Assembly (NCBI GenBank): GCA_014607495.2
Contig: CP053152.1
Span: forward strand, 11,391,899-11,455,898
Direction of reading: 5' to 3'
Origin: Carposina sasakii
Taxonomy: Eukaryota > Arthropoda > Insecta > Lepidoptera > Carposinidae
DNA length: 64,000 nucleotides
This document shows, one piece after another, positions 33,974-46,100 of this stretch. Below the pieces are notes generated by a model. It saw nothing but the letters and a program-made list of their open reading frames with translations, did no database searches and was not told where the DNA came from. How positions within the stretch are numbered: position 1 is the first letter of the stretch; each line of letters starts with the position of its first letter. A program made the translations under genes and the position numbers.

Positions 33974-35170
33974 CAATTGTTCAAGAACTATTTTCGTTGC
34001 CCCATATCGCAGCTAGTAGCTATAGATAGTTTGTTGTAGTGTATTATTTTACTGTAGTACATACCCTTCATAAAATAGTTTATTCACCTGCGAATCAACT
34101 CAACAATGTGAATATTTAGGTAAGAATTATATAGGTAAGTGACTATTAAACCACTTTGATAGAGTTTTTAATTCATGATTTGTTAGAGCAAAAGTACTAC
34201 TGCAGCTATACAATAAAGATTAATGATTCTTTCTACTTCCTGGCTCTTTATTCTTTTATTGTGTTATAGTTTCTGTTTATGTCATAATAGAATGTTATAT
34301 TTATGGTGCAATATGAACATCCCCATAATTGGTATGCGCATAAGATAAAATACCTTATTGCCTATAATATTTTAATGTATATGTGTATAGGTACCTATTG
34401 TTGGTGTGTCTTAATAAATAAATAAATAAAGACCGATTTTTAAATGTTTAGATAGTAGGTCTATTTCAAGGACAAAGTTGGTACTATCTCTACTATCATC
34501 AAGTTTAAAAAAAAGCAGCATCATCTGCCCATTAAAAAAATTGCCCTAGCGCTATAAATAGATATAAAACTGTTACCATTATAGGTCGTGTCAGTTATGA
34601 TTTTCTATTTGTAAGTTTAGGTAGTCTTAAACAACGCTCTCTACCAAAGGCAGTTAAAAACAAATTTAGGTAGGTATGTGAATATCAATATATTATATTC
34701 CGTGCACTAGAAATTGAATAGATAAAGTGACTTGCTAGAAACCTTTTTACATAGAAACTGCTGCCGCCACTTGCGGCTATTTTAAAGTTATTTTCTATAG
34801 TTTCCCGTAAGTATGTATGTCAATTACATAACATGATTTATTAAAGGTGGAAGATACTTGTTAAAATAATTTTACATTTATTATCGTAACTTTACCCTTC
34901 ATAACTTACCATAAAAATAAGGTTCGTTGTTAAAGTTTTCCTCTGGTTATTCACCCTGTGTTTCTACCCCTAGCCGAAGTTATGGTGACGTTTACTAGAG
35001 GGCGCCGAAGTATCGTGAAGTTCGCTATGTTTTGGGTAGATGGCGCTTTATTAATTTATAAATTTAAATGTATTTACATCAAAGTGTAAATGCATTTAAA
35101 TTTAAATATACGAATAAAGAATAATCATACATACGTATATATTATTCGTTTAATTAATTTCATTAGTATA

Positions 35171-35395
35171 CAAGGTGTTTTTTGGTCATCACCGTTTACA
35201 ACGGGTACGTACTCTACTCGAAATCACATTTTTATTTTTCAAGATTGTATGAAAATTCCTGAGATATTTAAAAATTCTCCATACTATCGGGAAAAATAAA
35301 CATGTGATTTCGAGTCTAAAATTTTGTGGATAGGTTCTTTACAGTGGGCTATTTACGTAGCTTCTCGCTTAACATACCCTTTTTGTTACACCCTG
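35171..35395. mobile_element. Chimeric mariner-type MITE (M1 left end, M2 right end)
   Basis: Flanked by TA (35,169-35,170 and 35,396-35,397). The left terminus CAAGGTGTTTTTTGGTCATC plus GGGTACGTACTCTA belongs to family M1 (14,359). The right part (internal arm TGATTTCGAGTCTAAAATTT and end CCCTTTTTGTTACACCCTG) belongs to family M2 (1-222 and 18,650). Confidence 0.7.
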
Positions 35396-35697
35396 TACAT
35401 TAGAACCAATAACACTCCAAAGAATTTACTTACTCTGAACACTCATAGTGAAGTTTGACGTTTTTCCATATTGATTTGATTTATCCTATTAAAAAGTTTA
35501 GTGTTGTATTTGCGAAATCAGCTTCTTTAGGTTTTTTTATAGTTGCAAACTTTATATGAGTAGGTACCTATACGTACTATTGAAATGAGTAGAAAACTCT
35601 TTAGGAACTATTGATGATATTTATAATACACAAAACTGTGTCTAATAAAAAACCTTATTTCGTTCTTTCGGATTATTTTTATTTCTAAATGAAATTA

Positions 35698-35760
35698 GGT
35701 ATGTACATCAAATAATGTTAGTTTATGCCAAAAATTGCTGGGCAACTTTTATTTTCTAAT
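35698..35760. repeat. Internal fragment of MITE family M1
   Basis: ACATCAAATAATGTTAGTTT and ATGCCAAAAATTGCTGGG match the subterminal part of the element at 14,359-14,728. Confidence 0.55.
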
Positions 35761-36257
35761 TTGTCACGTGATTTATGATTAACTACGAAAGTGAAAAGAA
35801 CCAATGAAAAAAATCATATTATAACTCTTAGATACCTAATATACATGCCGAGACCTTAGTACACTTATTTATTTAGATAAACGCCATTATCACATGATAC
35901 ACTTCTTTGTCTAAATAAATAAAAAAAATGCCAATTGCAAAGAAGAAATGAATGAAATCAGTGAATAGTGAAATTCCCGCGTACAAACATATCTCTAGTT
36001 CCCTTTAGTTCCCGGCTCCCCTTGCGGATTCCTCGCGAACTATTCAGTAATGGCTTCAGTATTTATTTACAAAGCAAATCAACTATTTATTTATTGGACG
36101 ATAGCTTTGATCGAGGAATGACCGGACAAACATCCGTTTGTCTGTTTGTTGAGGTTAGATAAGAGTGGTGTGGATAAGCCTTTATTTTCTTAACCGAATA
36201 AAAAATTCGGTTGGCATGTTTGTGTAGGTACCTACCTTATGTATCTAGCAATGTAAG

Positions 36258-36540
36258 AGGACGTGGGTCGTCCTGGTTACAATAAATGCGCCCTGGGTTG
36301 CGGGCCTTGGGGCAACCCCCGTGCCCGGGCAAAATCCTCGGTGCACAACAACGCGCCGGTAACTTGCGTGGCCCCTTAAGGGGGCTACATGGGTCAAAGT
36401 CTGACCTATCTGGGAAGGGAAAGATTCGGCTGGCCGGGGAGATGCGGGCCGGGCTAGTGAACTTCAGCTGCCACTGCCGTCGGCCTGTGCCCGAAAGAAG
36501 AGGTAGACTGGACAGACTAGATAGGTAACTAGCGGCCCGC
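36258..36540. repeat. GC-rich interspersed repeat, copy 2
   Basis: Homologous to 25,558-25,800. Shared pieces include CAACCCCCGTGCCCGGGCAA, AACTTGCGTGGCC and CAGCTGCCACTGCCG. Its ends and its class are unresolved. Confidence 0.7.
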
Positions 36541-36714
36541 CCTGGCCTCGCACGGGTGCAAATGGTGCAATGCTGATACTATACATATCAATCTACCTGG
36601 AAAATATCTGTACGTGATACGTGGCGAATTTCAAATTCATTACATAAGTGAAACAAATGTTTCCTTTACTCAAAAATAATACTTTTCTTTTCTTTCTTTT
36701 ACTTACCTATAAAT

Positions 36715-36882
36715 GAGCGCCTCCCGTGCAGACAACATAGTCCGAAAATCACACTGCGGTCACCAACCCGCCTGCCCAGCGTGGTGACTATGGGCAAAAC
36801 CCCCCTGTGGCAATAGCCTTGTGGCGTGCCCTGGGGAAGGCCTACGTCCAGCAGTGGACTGGAATATAGGCTGAAGACAACC
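36715..36882 (+). repeat. (GAT)n-family SINE, 3' two-thirds
   Basis: Carries CACTGCGGTCACCAACCCGC, CCAGCGTGGTGACTATGGGC and CCTACGTCCAGCAGTGGACT. The tail is degraded. 5'-truncated relative to 52,539-52,810. Confidence 0.75.
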
Positions 36883-37219
36883 TAAAAATGTACCTAGATT
36901 TTACAAAAACCTCTGCGGTCATCTAATTTTCGCCAACTTTTTTTATTGCATATCCATACAATTCCAACCGCGCCAGAAAAAAGGGTTCGGCTTGACAGCC
37001 GGAAGTCCTGTGTCGGCTGTTTGTGCACGTCCGCATTAGTGTACCTAAAGGAACATTGCTATTGTGAGATTGATGGCAATTCCTTTGTACAATCCCTTTT
37101 AATGTGTACAATTGTAGCTGTTACGCAATACTGGTTTTGGTATGAAAGAGCCTATTATTTTAAAAATAAATTGGCACATACTAGCACGATTTCTTATTCT
37201 TATTCTTTATATATATATA

Positions 37220-37626
37220 CTGGGTGTAAAAAGACAACTTTGTTCTTTTAATACCTCGTAATCTTTGTAACATCACGATAATTTTTTCTATGGAAGTACC
37301 CCTGGAAAACCACGGGTTTCCAAGATATTGAGGTCCAAAGTTACATTAATATTATCATTTTTTTTTACATAAATCCATCTAAAATCGGTTCACAAATATT
37401 TTTTTAAAAAGATACCATGTCAAAATCATAGACCACGTTATAATGTTAGTTTTGTAGGTACATTTGTTCTTTGCGCATCAAACGAATACATTGCTTGCAA
37501 TAAAATTACAGTATTTTTTCATAATTTTCTTGTCGTTTCCCAGGATTGGTTCCATAGAAGAAAATGATCCTAACCTTACAAAGAATACGAGGTATTAAAA
37601 AATCATCGTTGTCTTTTTACACCCTG
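37220..37626. mobile_element. Long-arm MITE (family M3), 407 bp, TA target site
   Basis: TIRs start CTGGGTGTAAAAAGACAAC at the left and end GTTGTCTTTTTACACCCTG at the right, flanked by TA (37,218-37,219 and 37,627-37,628). The arms remain alignable for about 95 bp inward (AATACCTCGTA, CTTTGTAA, TCTATGGAA). No coding capacity. Confidence 0.88.
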
Positions 37627-37628
37627 TA

Positions 37629-38215
37629 TACATAATAATCGCACCATTATCCCTTACGGGGTAGGCAGAGCACCAAGGGCCGATAGAACCACATGGCGCC
37701 ACTTCTGAACAATTTTGATGTTATAGTTGAGACTAGTGGACGCCCGCGACTCCGTCCGCATCGAATACAGAAAAAACAAAATGTCGAAATTATCCGGGAT
37801 AAAAACATTTTGCCGGGATAAAAAGTAGCCTATATGTTAAGTGGGACCTGTCACAATATATTTCTGAAAACTGCATCGAAATCGGTTCAGCCGTTTCTGA
37901 GATTAGCGTGCACAAACGCACAGACAAACAGACAAAATTCAAAAAATCATCGTTTTGCATTCTGTTGCGTCGATAAAGGTCTCTTATAATATTTTTTCTC
38001 ATATATCTTCCATGTACAGACAGCGATCCGTTACATTTTTATTATATTTTGAGATGTACAAGTTCGGTTAGTAGTGACAGGTGGTCAGCCCATCGCCTAC
38101 AAAACACCAAGACCCTCTTGTCCCTCTACTGACTTGTACAGTATGCCCGGGAAGAGAAGCAGCTGTAGTATTATGCCTTTTTTTTACTCCCAGAGCAGCA
38201 TAGAAGAAATCTTAT
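37629..38215 (-). repeat. (TATG)n-tailed short retroelement T, split by a nested insertion
   Basis: Left part 37,629-37,732 and right part 38,049-38,215 together make one T copy on the minus strand, ending CAGCATAGAAG. Another repeat sits between them at 37,733-38,048. The T copy itself abuts the M3 MITE at 37,626, so its left end cannot be fixed. Confidence 0.85.
37733..38048 (+). mobile_element. 'CTAGTGGACGCCC' element nested in element T
   Basis: Begins CTAGTGGACGCCCGCGACTC at a point where the T sequence is interrupted. TTGAGA is present on both sides (37,727-37,732 and 38,049-38,054), consistent with a short target-site duplication. Closely related to 13,798-14,075. Confidence 0.8.
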
Positions 38216-39532
38216 TCTTTCTTGCGCACAAATTAAAAAATATGCATTTCATCCTCGTAAAGTTTATAGTTTCCGTAGAAATTTCAGGAAAACTTACTCG
38301 GTAGGTGTATCTAATCGGATGCTCTAAGATCTTATCGCTTGAGAGAATGCCCGAGTTCCTTATTCGACTCGTGTTACTTTTTGAATTTGAATTTGAAAAA
38401 AAAAAACACATGCATTGTTCTGTTACGTCGTTGTCTAATTATTTCGTGGAAATTTTCACTTTACTAAACTGTATTAACAGAAGACTACCTATTTCTAGTT
38501 TATAAATAAAACGAACTATGTCTGCAACTATAAGGCTTAACCCGCACATTTTCGCTTCACCCTACAAAATCTCAGTTTTCCTCGCGTTAATAGTATTTTT
38601 GTCCAATAAATACGGCGTTAATCCGACAGCGTTAAGTGATTAAGCACGCGGCGGGTGGCCGGAGGTCTCTTACACGCCGATTTGTTAAAATGGTTTATAC
38701 TTACAGACGGGTAGGGAAGTCTATGTGGACATAGTCGATATCGATATATGAGTAGAGTTAGTATATTTTTACCCGATTGGCTAAAAGGAGTGATATACAA
38801 AAATCTGTGCATTTTCGTAGACGTGCTACGAATTCGTAGTCAAGCGTATCCCGAAAGCGTAGAAAGCATTTTGATTGACTATTATGATTATAGAATAAAA
38901 TGTAAGTGGAACTAAATAATTTCAGATACATAGTAAAATTTATATACTCCTTATTTAAAAACTTGCACAAGCACAACAGAGGAATTACGTCAAGCAATAA
39001 CAGTACGCAATCATAAACAAGCTAGATTACAAATAATCGATAGCTAACAATAACTAAGTTTTTACGAAATTATTCTGTGTCATCGATATATCGATATAAT
39101 TATCGATATAGTAACAACACTATAAGTACAAATACATTGACGTTGACTGCAATATTTCTTTCCACCATCGTCCACCTCGCGCCTTCCGCCCGATAATTTA
39201 CTGAATACTATCCCATTCATAAACATGGTCACTATGCTCTTCAAAATAAGATTGATTTTACAACAGCTGCAGGTTTATGCTGTATCTGAAATATATTTCG
39301 GGCCGATTGAAACCTAACGACTTAATTGTTATTTATTGACCATTTGCTATTAAACTTTTGTGAAGTATCAGCGTCAGCTTTTTATAGATTGAGTTATGTT
39401 TTCAAGATAGTGCGTTACATATCTTTACTAATAAGATTAATTTACTTAAGATTTAATTTATTCCACATGTCCCTCAACTGTAGTGTATTTTAGGTGACTT
39501 GTCCGTACTTAAAACTCTCATGAAAGTAATAT

Positions 39533-39650
39533 AGGCGCCCGTGACTCCGTCCGCGTCAACTACAATGGACTTATGTAGACTACGTGTTATTCGAGGTATA
39601 TTTCATCAAAATCCGATAGACATTTTTTGTCAGAAGCTTTGACATTTATA
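39533..39650 (+). repeat. Degenerate 'GACGCCCGCGACT'-type repeat
   Basis: GGCGCCCGTGACTCCGTCCG, CAACTACAATG, then TTCATCAAAATCCGATAGAC, a typical end of the same broad lepidopteran repeat group. Confidence 0.5.
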
Positions 39651-39744
39651 ATTTTAATAACTTAACAGCTTAACTATTACACAAAGATATATGTATTTAT
39701 ATAACACATTTTAACACTGCCAAAACAATAAAAAAGCTCATTAC

Positions 39745-39888
39745 AGCAGCACTTGCTCTACCGGGAATCATTGCTGCCAACATAGCGGGCATGATCCGCA
39801 CGCGGCACGAGCGTTTACGTTCGACTGCCCGCACGGGACCGATACCGTCTATCGAAACGTAACTTATTGCCCGAAGTATGCCGTGCAT
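39745..39888. other. GC-richer block, open on both strands
   Basis: Stands out from AT-rich flanks. The plus strand has an ATTACAG acceptor-like site followed by a frame with LPGIIAANIAGMIRTRHER. The minus strand reads PVRAVERKRSC then RIMPAMLAAMIPGRASAAVM. Neither matches a family I recognise, and the plus frame does not match the phase of the second gene. Could be an exon, a repeat piece or conserved non-coding DNA. Confidence 0.2.
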
Positions 39889-40753
39889 GGTCTGTGTAAT
39901 TGATTGTACTTTTTACGTTATATTGATAGTGAGGTACAGTTGGGTTGTGAAATGTTTTATTTCGGTTTCGGTGATTTGGTGCAAACATCTTTGTTTTATA
40001 TGTCGGTTGGTCTCAAATATTCCTCTCAATATTGGTGATATTATTGATTTTGACCACTCAATCAGGCATCTACTTGACCTGCAATCAACCTTAAACGAGA
40101 CTACTATTAGTACATCAAGATTATTTGTGCCTATTTCGTATATTGATACAACATACACAACTAAATAAACCAACACTACATTGTCTCAAGTTTACGACAT
40201 CGAAGTTGACATTTAGAATTGTAAAATTTACGTATTTATTTATCTCTAAATCCAGATACAACAATGTTCAGGACATGCCACGCTTAAAATGTATCTTTGA
40301 CTAGAACCAGTAACAATGTAGCACGAAGTTTGCAACATTTTGTCTTGTGGCAGCCCTGAGACGTGACCCGCCGCCGCACGCTGGGAACCCTAACGAGTTT
40401 TTAAACCTACGTAAGGAAGCCATCTTATGGAGATTTGCACTTTGTTAGTAAATTGCTGGTACTTGGAATAGATATAAATATAGGTAATGTTTCTACTGGG
40501 AAGTTCTATTATCGTAACAAAAAGGATCTAGAACTAGGTAACTATGTAGGTACTAGGTATGAGTATGAAAATAGACGGAAAGGTGCCCCTTAACTTAAGA
40601 AATAGAGCTTCAGACGTGTGTTTTAAGATATTTTTAATTTTTAACTTAAAAAAGCCATTTATAACTTACATAAATAAAAAACCTGTGTGTATATTGCAAA
40701 GTATAAAGTCATGATAATAAACGTGCGGTAATACGTCATAATTTTACTAAGTA

Positions 40754-40864
40754 CATACATACATATAATCACGCCTTTATCCCTTATGAGATAGGCAGAG
40801 CACCAAGGGCCGACAGAACCACATGGTGCCACTTCTGACAAATTTTGAGGGTTTAGTTGAGATG
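40754..40864 (-). repeat. (TATG)n-tailed short retroelement T, 5'-truncated with 12-bp TSD
   Basis: Only the 3'-terminal 111 bp of the family are present. Direct repeats TTTTACTAAGTA at 40,742-40,753 and 40,865-40,876 flank it. 5' truncation with a TSD is the classic mark of target-primed reverse transcription. Confidence 0.9.
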
Positions 40865-41682
40865 TTTTACTAAGTATAAGTTTAAAATTCATTCCTGTGT
40901 GGAAAAAAGTGGAGGAAAGGAAAAATCATACCCATGGAGCTCTGTTGTCCCTTATACTAAACCTTGTACATACTTGTACATATATAAATAAATAAATACC
41001 AATAGAAAATATAAGCTTATTTACTCCAGCCTAAGACACAGCTCACATCCATTACAGCCTGTCAACGCTTCATCCTCAAAATCCCGATGATATCCGTCCA
41101 TTAAGTATTCATCTCGCAATATTACTGGCCGTTATTAAAACCACCTGTAAATCCCGATAGCTACACTTGAGGACGCACCACACGTAGGCCCTCCTCTCCA
41201 GACCCTAAAGGAAGCAGGACGAGGATATGCGAGGGTTAATTTAAACCTGAGTTCGAACTGAGAGAAGTAGAGCCGAAAATGAACTCACCGTGGTATATCC
41301 TTCCGCCCGTCAATACATAAATGCGATACTTCCTATTTATTTTCTCGTTATTTACAATCCAAATGTAAAGACAGCTACTTGTAGCCGTCCACAACTTCTA
41401 TATACTTTATAATTTCTGTTTCTCTCGTTCTCGTGAGAATTTCGATAAATCCTTTTTTAGTGCTCATCTACATTCCTCAAGGAGTACCATGTGCCAAATT
41501 GTTGATGTTGAAGCTAAACTGTGCGTTGTCTGTAACTCAAGTAACATAAGGGTTTTATACAGTCCTACCTACTGATTTTACGTGTGTTCCACCACATCGG
41601 CTGAAATTCAGTCAAATTCGCAGCACGGTTTTGACAAAAGTGACATATAAAATTGATGGTCTGGATAATATTCTTCTTCTTC

Positions 41683-41850
41683 ATCAGCCTATTGCAATCC
41701 ACTGCTGGACGTAGGCCTCCCCCAGGGCACGCCACAAGGCTACTGCCACAACAGGGGGGTTTTGCCCATAGTCACCACGCTGGGCAGGCGGGTTGGTGAC
41801 CGCAGTGTGATTTTCAGACTATGTTGTAACATAGCTAACTGTCTGGGTAA
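41683..41850 (-). repeat. (GAT)n-family SINE, minus strand
   Basis: TTCTTCTTCATCAGCCTATTGC at the left is the tail side. CCACTGCTGGACGTAGGCCT and CACCACGCTGGGCAGGCGGG follow. 5'-truncated near 41,850. Confidence 0.75.
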
Positions 41851-41889
41851 CATAGCTAATTTAAATTCAACGTTTACTTAAACACGCCC

Positions 41890-42245
41890 TTTTGCTATTG
41901 ACAAATGTCCAGCCACCTCCACAAAGGCCATCCTTCATGTCCCCTGACTTCCGAATCTCGGCGCACGTCTTGGACATCGGGGACACGTCTTACAGAATTA
42001 ATAATAACCCAAGAAGCCGGCTGCGGTCTCGGCCGAAATTTCCAACCCTCATTACCGACCCTCTGCACTCTCCGCGCGCGCCAAACTTTCGTACTGCGTT
42101 CGCGCTCGCGTTCGCTCGTTGTTTATCGGTGTTGCGAACATCTTGGCTTGTACCGCGTTTTAATAGGCGAATTAAGGATGTACTAAGTGCGGTGATTGCA
42201 GATGTCGTTCGTATTTATTATATACTTGGTCTTGTTGTTTAACTT
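41890..42245. promoter_or_regulatory. CpG-rich island, possible regulatory DNA
   Basis: A sharp GC/CpG rise (CCGCGCGCGCCAAAC, TTCGCGCTCGCGTTCGCTCG) between AT-rich flanks. Two overlapping frames stay open, but neither shows a family motif or splice signals that would join it to the second gene. It may be an alternative promoter or enhancer; an exon is less likely. Confidence 0.25.
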
Positions 42246-42949
42246 GTAAATGGGTACGATTTTATACCTGTTGGTTTGAGTTTTTGAATCGATGTGTATT
42301 TTCTTGCCTTTATAGCTTTCAACAGAACATAATTATATTACTAACCGCAAGATCTGGAAATTCACGAAATATTTCATATAACTACCAGTGAATGGAAGTT
42401 CGAAGAAGCATGTTTAGTAACGTTAGCAACTATCTTAGCTATTTTTTTTTCTTAAATAGCTCATACCTCCTTTAAAACTGTCAAGCAACTTTAACTTTCT
42501 CAATATTTATATATGCTAGTGGTTGTCAGCTAGTTACATGTGGTCTAGAAGAAGTGATCTTCCGTCGCATTCGCACAGAATAGGACAGAAATATGCTAAA
42601 TGTAATGTATCGAAGTGAGTAAGAATCATTTATTTTTTGCCTCGACATCGTGCCGCTTTTCCGGTGCTTAGCCATTTCTCGTTGGCTAAACAAACTTGAC
42701 AGTTAACATCGTGAATTCTACTTTCAGTTTTCTATTTTGGAAAAAATATATATTACAAGCAAAATTCCAATTCTAGGATAAACAAAATAGTATGATTAAC
42801 CCACTTTTCGTTATTATGAACAAAAACATGGTGCGGTGTATTGTTTTAGGCTATAAAAGTGACTCGGGAACAAAACAACTCAGCACATCATTTCATTCGT
42901 AAGTACTAGCTGTTTTTGTAATAATTTCGTTTAGGGTAGGTACTCCAGA

Positions 42950-43165
42950 CCTGACCTTTCTCTAGAATTTCACCAATTTAATCGGTGAAGGTCCGGCGAG
43001 GTTTTCCCTTTCCAACCCTTCCATCCACTCTTCCGTCGTACACTTTCTTTGTCAGTCTACTTACACTCATCCTCTCCACATGCCCAAACCATCTCAACAT
43101 ACCCTTCTCAATCTTCGTCACCATGACCTCATTTATACCACACTTCTTTCTGATCTACCTACATA
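42950..43165 (-). repeat. LINE reverse transcriptase fragment, minus strand
   Basis: The minus strand reads KCGINEVMVTKIEKGMLRWF, then GHVERMSVSRLTKKVYDG, then GRVGKGKPRRTFTD before a stop. This is the typical C-terminal part of insect LINE polyproteins (GHVERM...RGRP-like). Relatively little decayed. Confidence 0.85.
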
Positions 43166-46100
43166 AAAAACCATAGTAAAATATGAAATTGATTTATAAT
43201 TTTTACTTACAGGAAAGACAAGCAAGTATTACATGTAAATATTTTCGGTTGGAATTAATATGTAACTTATTTAGGTAATAAAGACTGTTTCTTAAAAAGA
43301 TTATTTATTTTATATACATTATTTAAATTGGATTGAATTTGAGTATATGTTTAAGTGTGAATGTCAGAATCGACTATACATTGTTTCTATTTCTTTTTAG
43401 TAGTAAAAGTTCAAACACGATGTTAACTTTAAAGGTTACTGGTGATCTCGCAACACCTTCAAGAGACCCTAGGAGGGCAATCGCGCTATTGTTGAACGTA
43501 TTTACCAAAGCTGAACCACTGTTGTTATGCAAATTTCGTATTGCGAAGAATTTTGACAACGTTTAAAGCAGAAGTGAGACGTTGAAAATATCTAAAACGC
43601 TGTCAAATGAACAGTCACATCAAGGCTAAAACATAACCAAAAACGCTCAGTTGAAAAGTAAAAACATCGCTTAGCGCGATTGGCCTTCTGATACTTTGTA
43701 TGCAGAAGGTTCTTCTCGAAATGTAAGCTAAATAAGATAGGTACATCGCAAGTGATTGAGCACTTTTCCTTTTACTGGTAACCCTAAATTTCTATCTTCT
43801 CTATCAGTTCTATCCATAGACAAAATATTCCGTCCCTATCGGCGGCACGCTAGCTATCTGCAATATGTCATCTGGGAAGGGTTAACAGCAGCTGTCAGCC
43901 GCGAGCTATGATAGTTGCTAACAGTTGTTGCTAACGGTGCTAACAAAACGTGGCATATTAGAACGAATCATAACTAATCCGACATAATAAAAATACTGAC
44001 TTGCACAAGGTATTGATTCTAGGATTTATATCAAGAATCATCTTTTATATTAATATGTCAATAAAAGAAAATATAGGTAGTATAGCGGTAGTATATAAAA
44101 AAAATGGAATCCTAAAATATACTTGTATTAAATCGTCGTCAGTTTAAAAGTAAATTAAGAAAATATAAGTTTAAGTTCACTTTAACTAGATAGACCGAAT
44201 ATTATTAAAGTCTTTATTCTTCGTATTATTTTCCCAATACACTATGTACATAAAAGTTATCCCCTTATCCCAAGGCCTCCTTTCACGGAAAGAACGGAAA
44301 TTCATAATCATTTCACGAGGGGTTGAAGTCATTTCGTGAAATCAAAAGTTCGCTTCAAATTTCAATTACTTATTCGTTCGATGCGTGTGTTGTGGAGGTT
44401 CCTTAGGAAATGAAATAACACTTAAATGTGATTTATGCCGAAGAATACATTACAATATGAATAAGACGTTATTTTCTTAGGCAAATGAAGGTATTTTGGT
44501 GCGAACGTGTGCTGTGTAAATTAAAATATTTTTTGATCTATGACTAGGGGGCGTCTTACTCGTAGTTATGAATTACAGTGTAGCAGAAAATAGGAACTAA
44601 TAAGTACCTACGTATTATGTTATAATACTCAAAATCTTAGCTTTTTGTCGCGAATTTAGTTACCTACGTGCCCAACAAAAAAATACTATTATTATAGTTA
44701 TGATACCTTATCAAAACTGAACAGTTTTGTTTTATTCTACATTGGCCGTCTTGCAATATTCTTTGGAAGTTAGGAAATTGAGTGTTTGAATTTTCATAGA
44801 AATTGTTACTTTTACGTGCATTACGTAAAAGTACCTTTTCAATTTTTAATCTAACATCATAAAGGGAAACATCTTGAATGGTATTCCATAATACACGAGC
44901 AATTTAAATTACAAATCATCCTTTCTCGCCGCTAAAGACTTTGAAAACTTTTAGATTATCCCGGGCTTGCCAGAGCCTCATATTCCACAACTACCGTCTC
45001 AAAATGGCTGCATAACAAATTTTATTTCCTCCAAAACGGGCGTCCACACAAAAACAGAACAAGGAACTTGGGCGGTGCCGCCGCATCCTCCTGTGAATTT
45101 ATATCGCACGAAAACAAGAAAACAAAAGTGGAATCGCGCCAAAGGTACATTATCTTAACAAAGTACAGCAATTAGGTACACGTTCCACATCTGACTCTAA
45201 TAATTTAAATATGATAAAACAAAGTAAGACGCTGAGGCGAAGAATAAGGGCCCTTAACTTATTTATAAATTCTTTCCGTATTTGTGAGTTACGGTAGGGC
45301 CGCAACCCTTCCTTAATGCAATAAAGGGGCACTCATATAAGTATCACCGTTTTACGTGCGCACTGATAAGGGCTAATCCTTTGCCCTTTGCGAGCGCAGT
45401 GATCTTAGTACTTATTAGATTTTCGGATACTGCGACGTCTTAATTTATTAAATCAAGTCTCAGCGGAAAATGGGTACGTTATTCTGGTTGGTTTTGTGAA
45501 TGATTAACTAAGGAATACTTACGTACATTTCGAAGAGATTCGGGGAAATATTTATGCACCTAGGTATAGTAGGTATTTTACTTTACCTGTTCTTCAGATA
45601 TTTTAATTAAACTATCGAATAATTCAGTTCATATTCTATTAAATATCAAACTACACCTAACGATTTACTCAATAACTAGTTTTGGTTACGAAACCAAATG
45701 AAAATTGCCTTCAAACATTTCACGAGAACGCTCGAATAACCGCCTATAAGTGTAATTGCATTAACCTGCATCTTACATATAACTTCGTGGCGGTTTCAAC
45801 AAAAACGAGAAATGCCACAATCTACAGACCGTGATGGCTCCAACATGGTTCAAAGCTATAAAATTACAGATCAGAGCTCTATCCGATAGCCTTTATTTAG
45901 AGCCAGCGATGCGGACTATCAAAGAAAGTCTACTTAGAGAGTTAGCGTCTTGGGGTCGCAAGTTTGAAGGGTTATGCGGGTAGGGGGCACCTTTTTGAAT
46001 GTAAATAGTAGTGCGTCCCGTATGAATTTGAGTAATTAAAGTGTAGTAGGTGGTGGTGAAAACGTGGATTAATCGCTGATAAGTCGTGTAGTTTTGAAAA

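Noticed and set aside
41892..42242. 116-codon plus-strand gene
   Set aside because: Two frames are open at once, codon use looks random, no domain is seen, and the splice sites do not fit the neighbouring gene.
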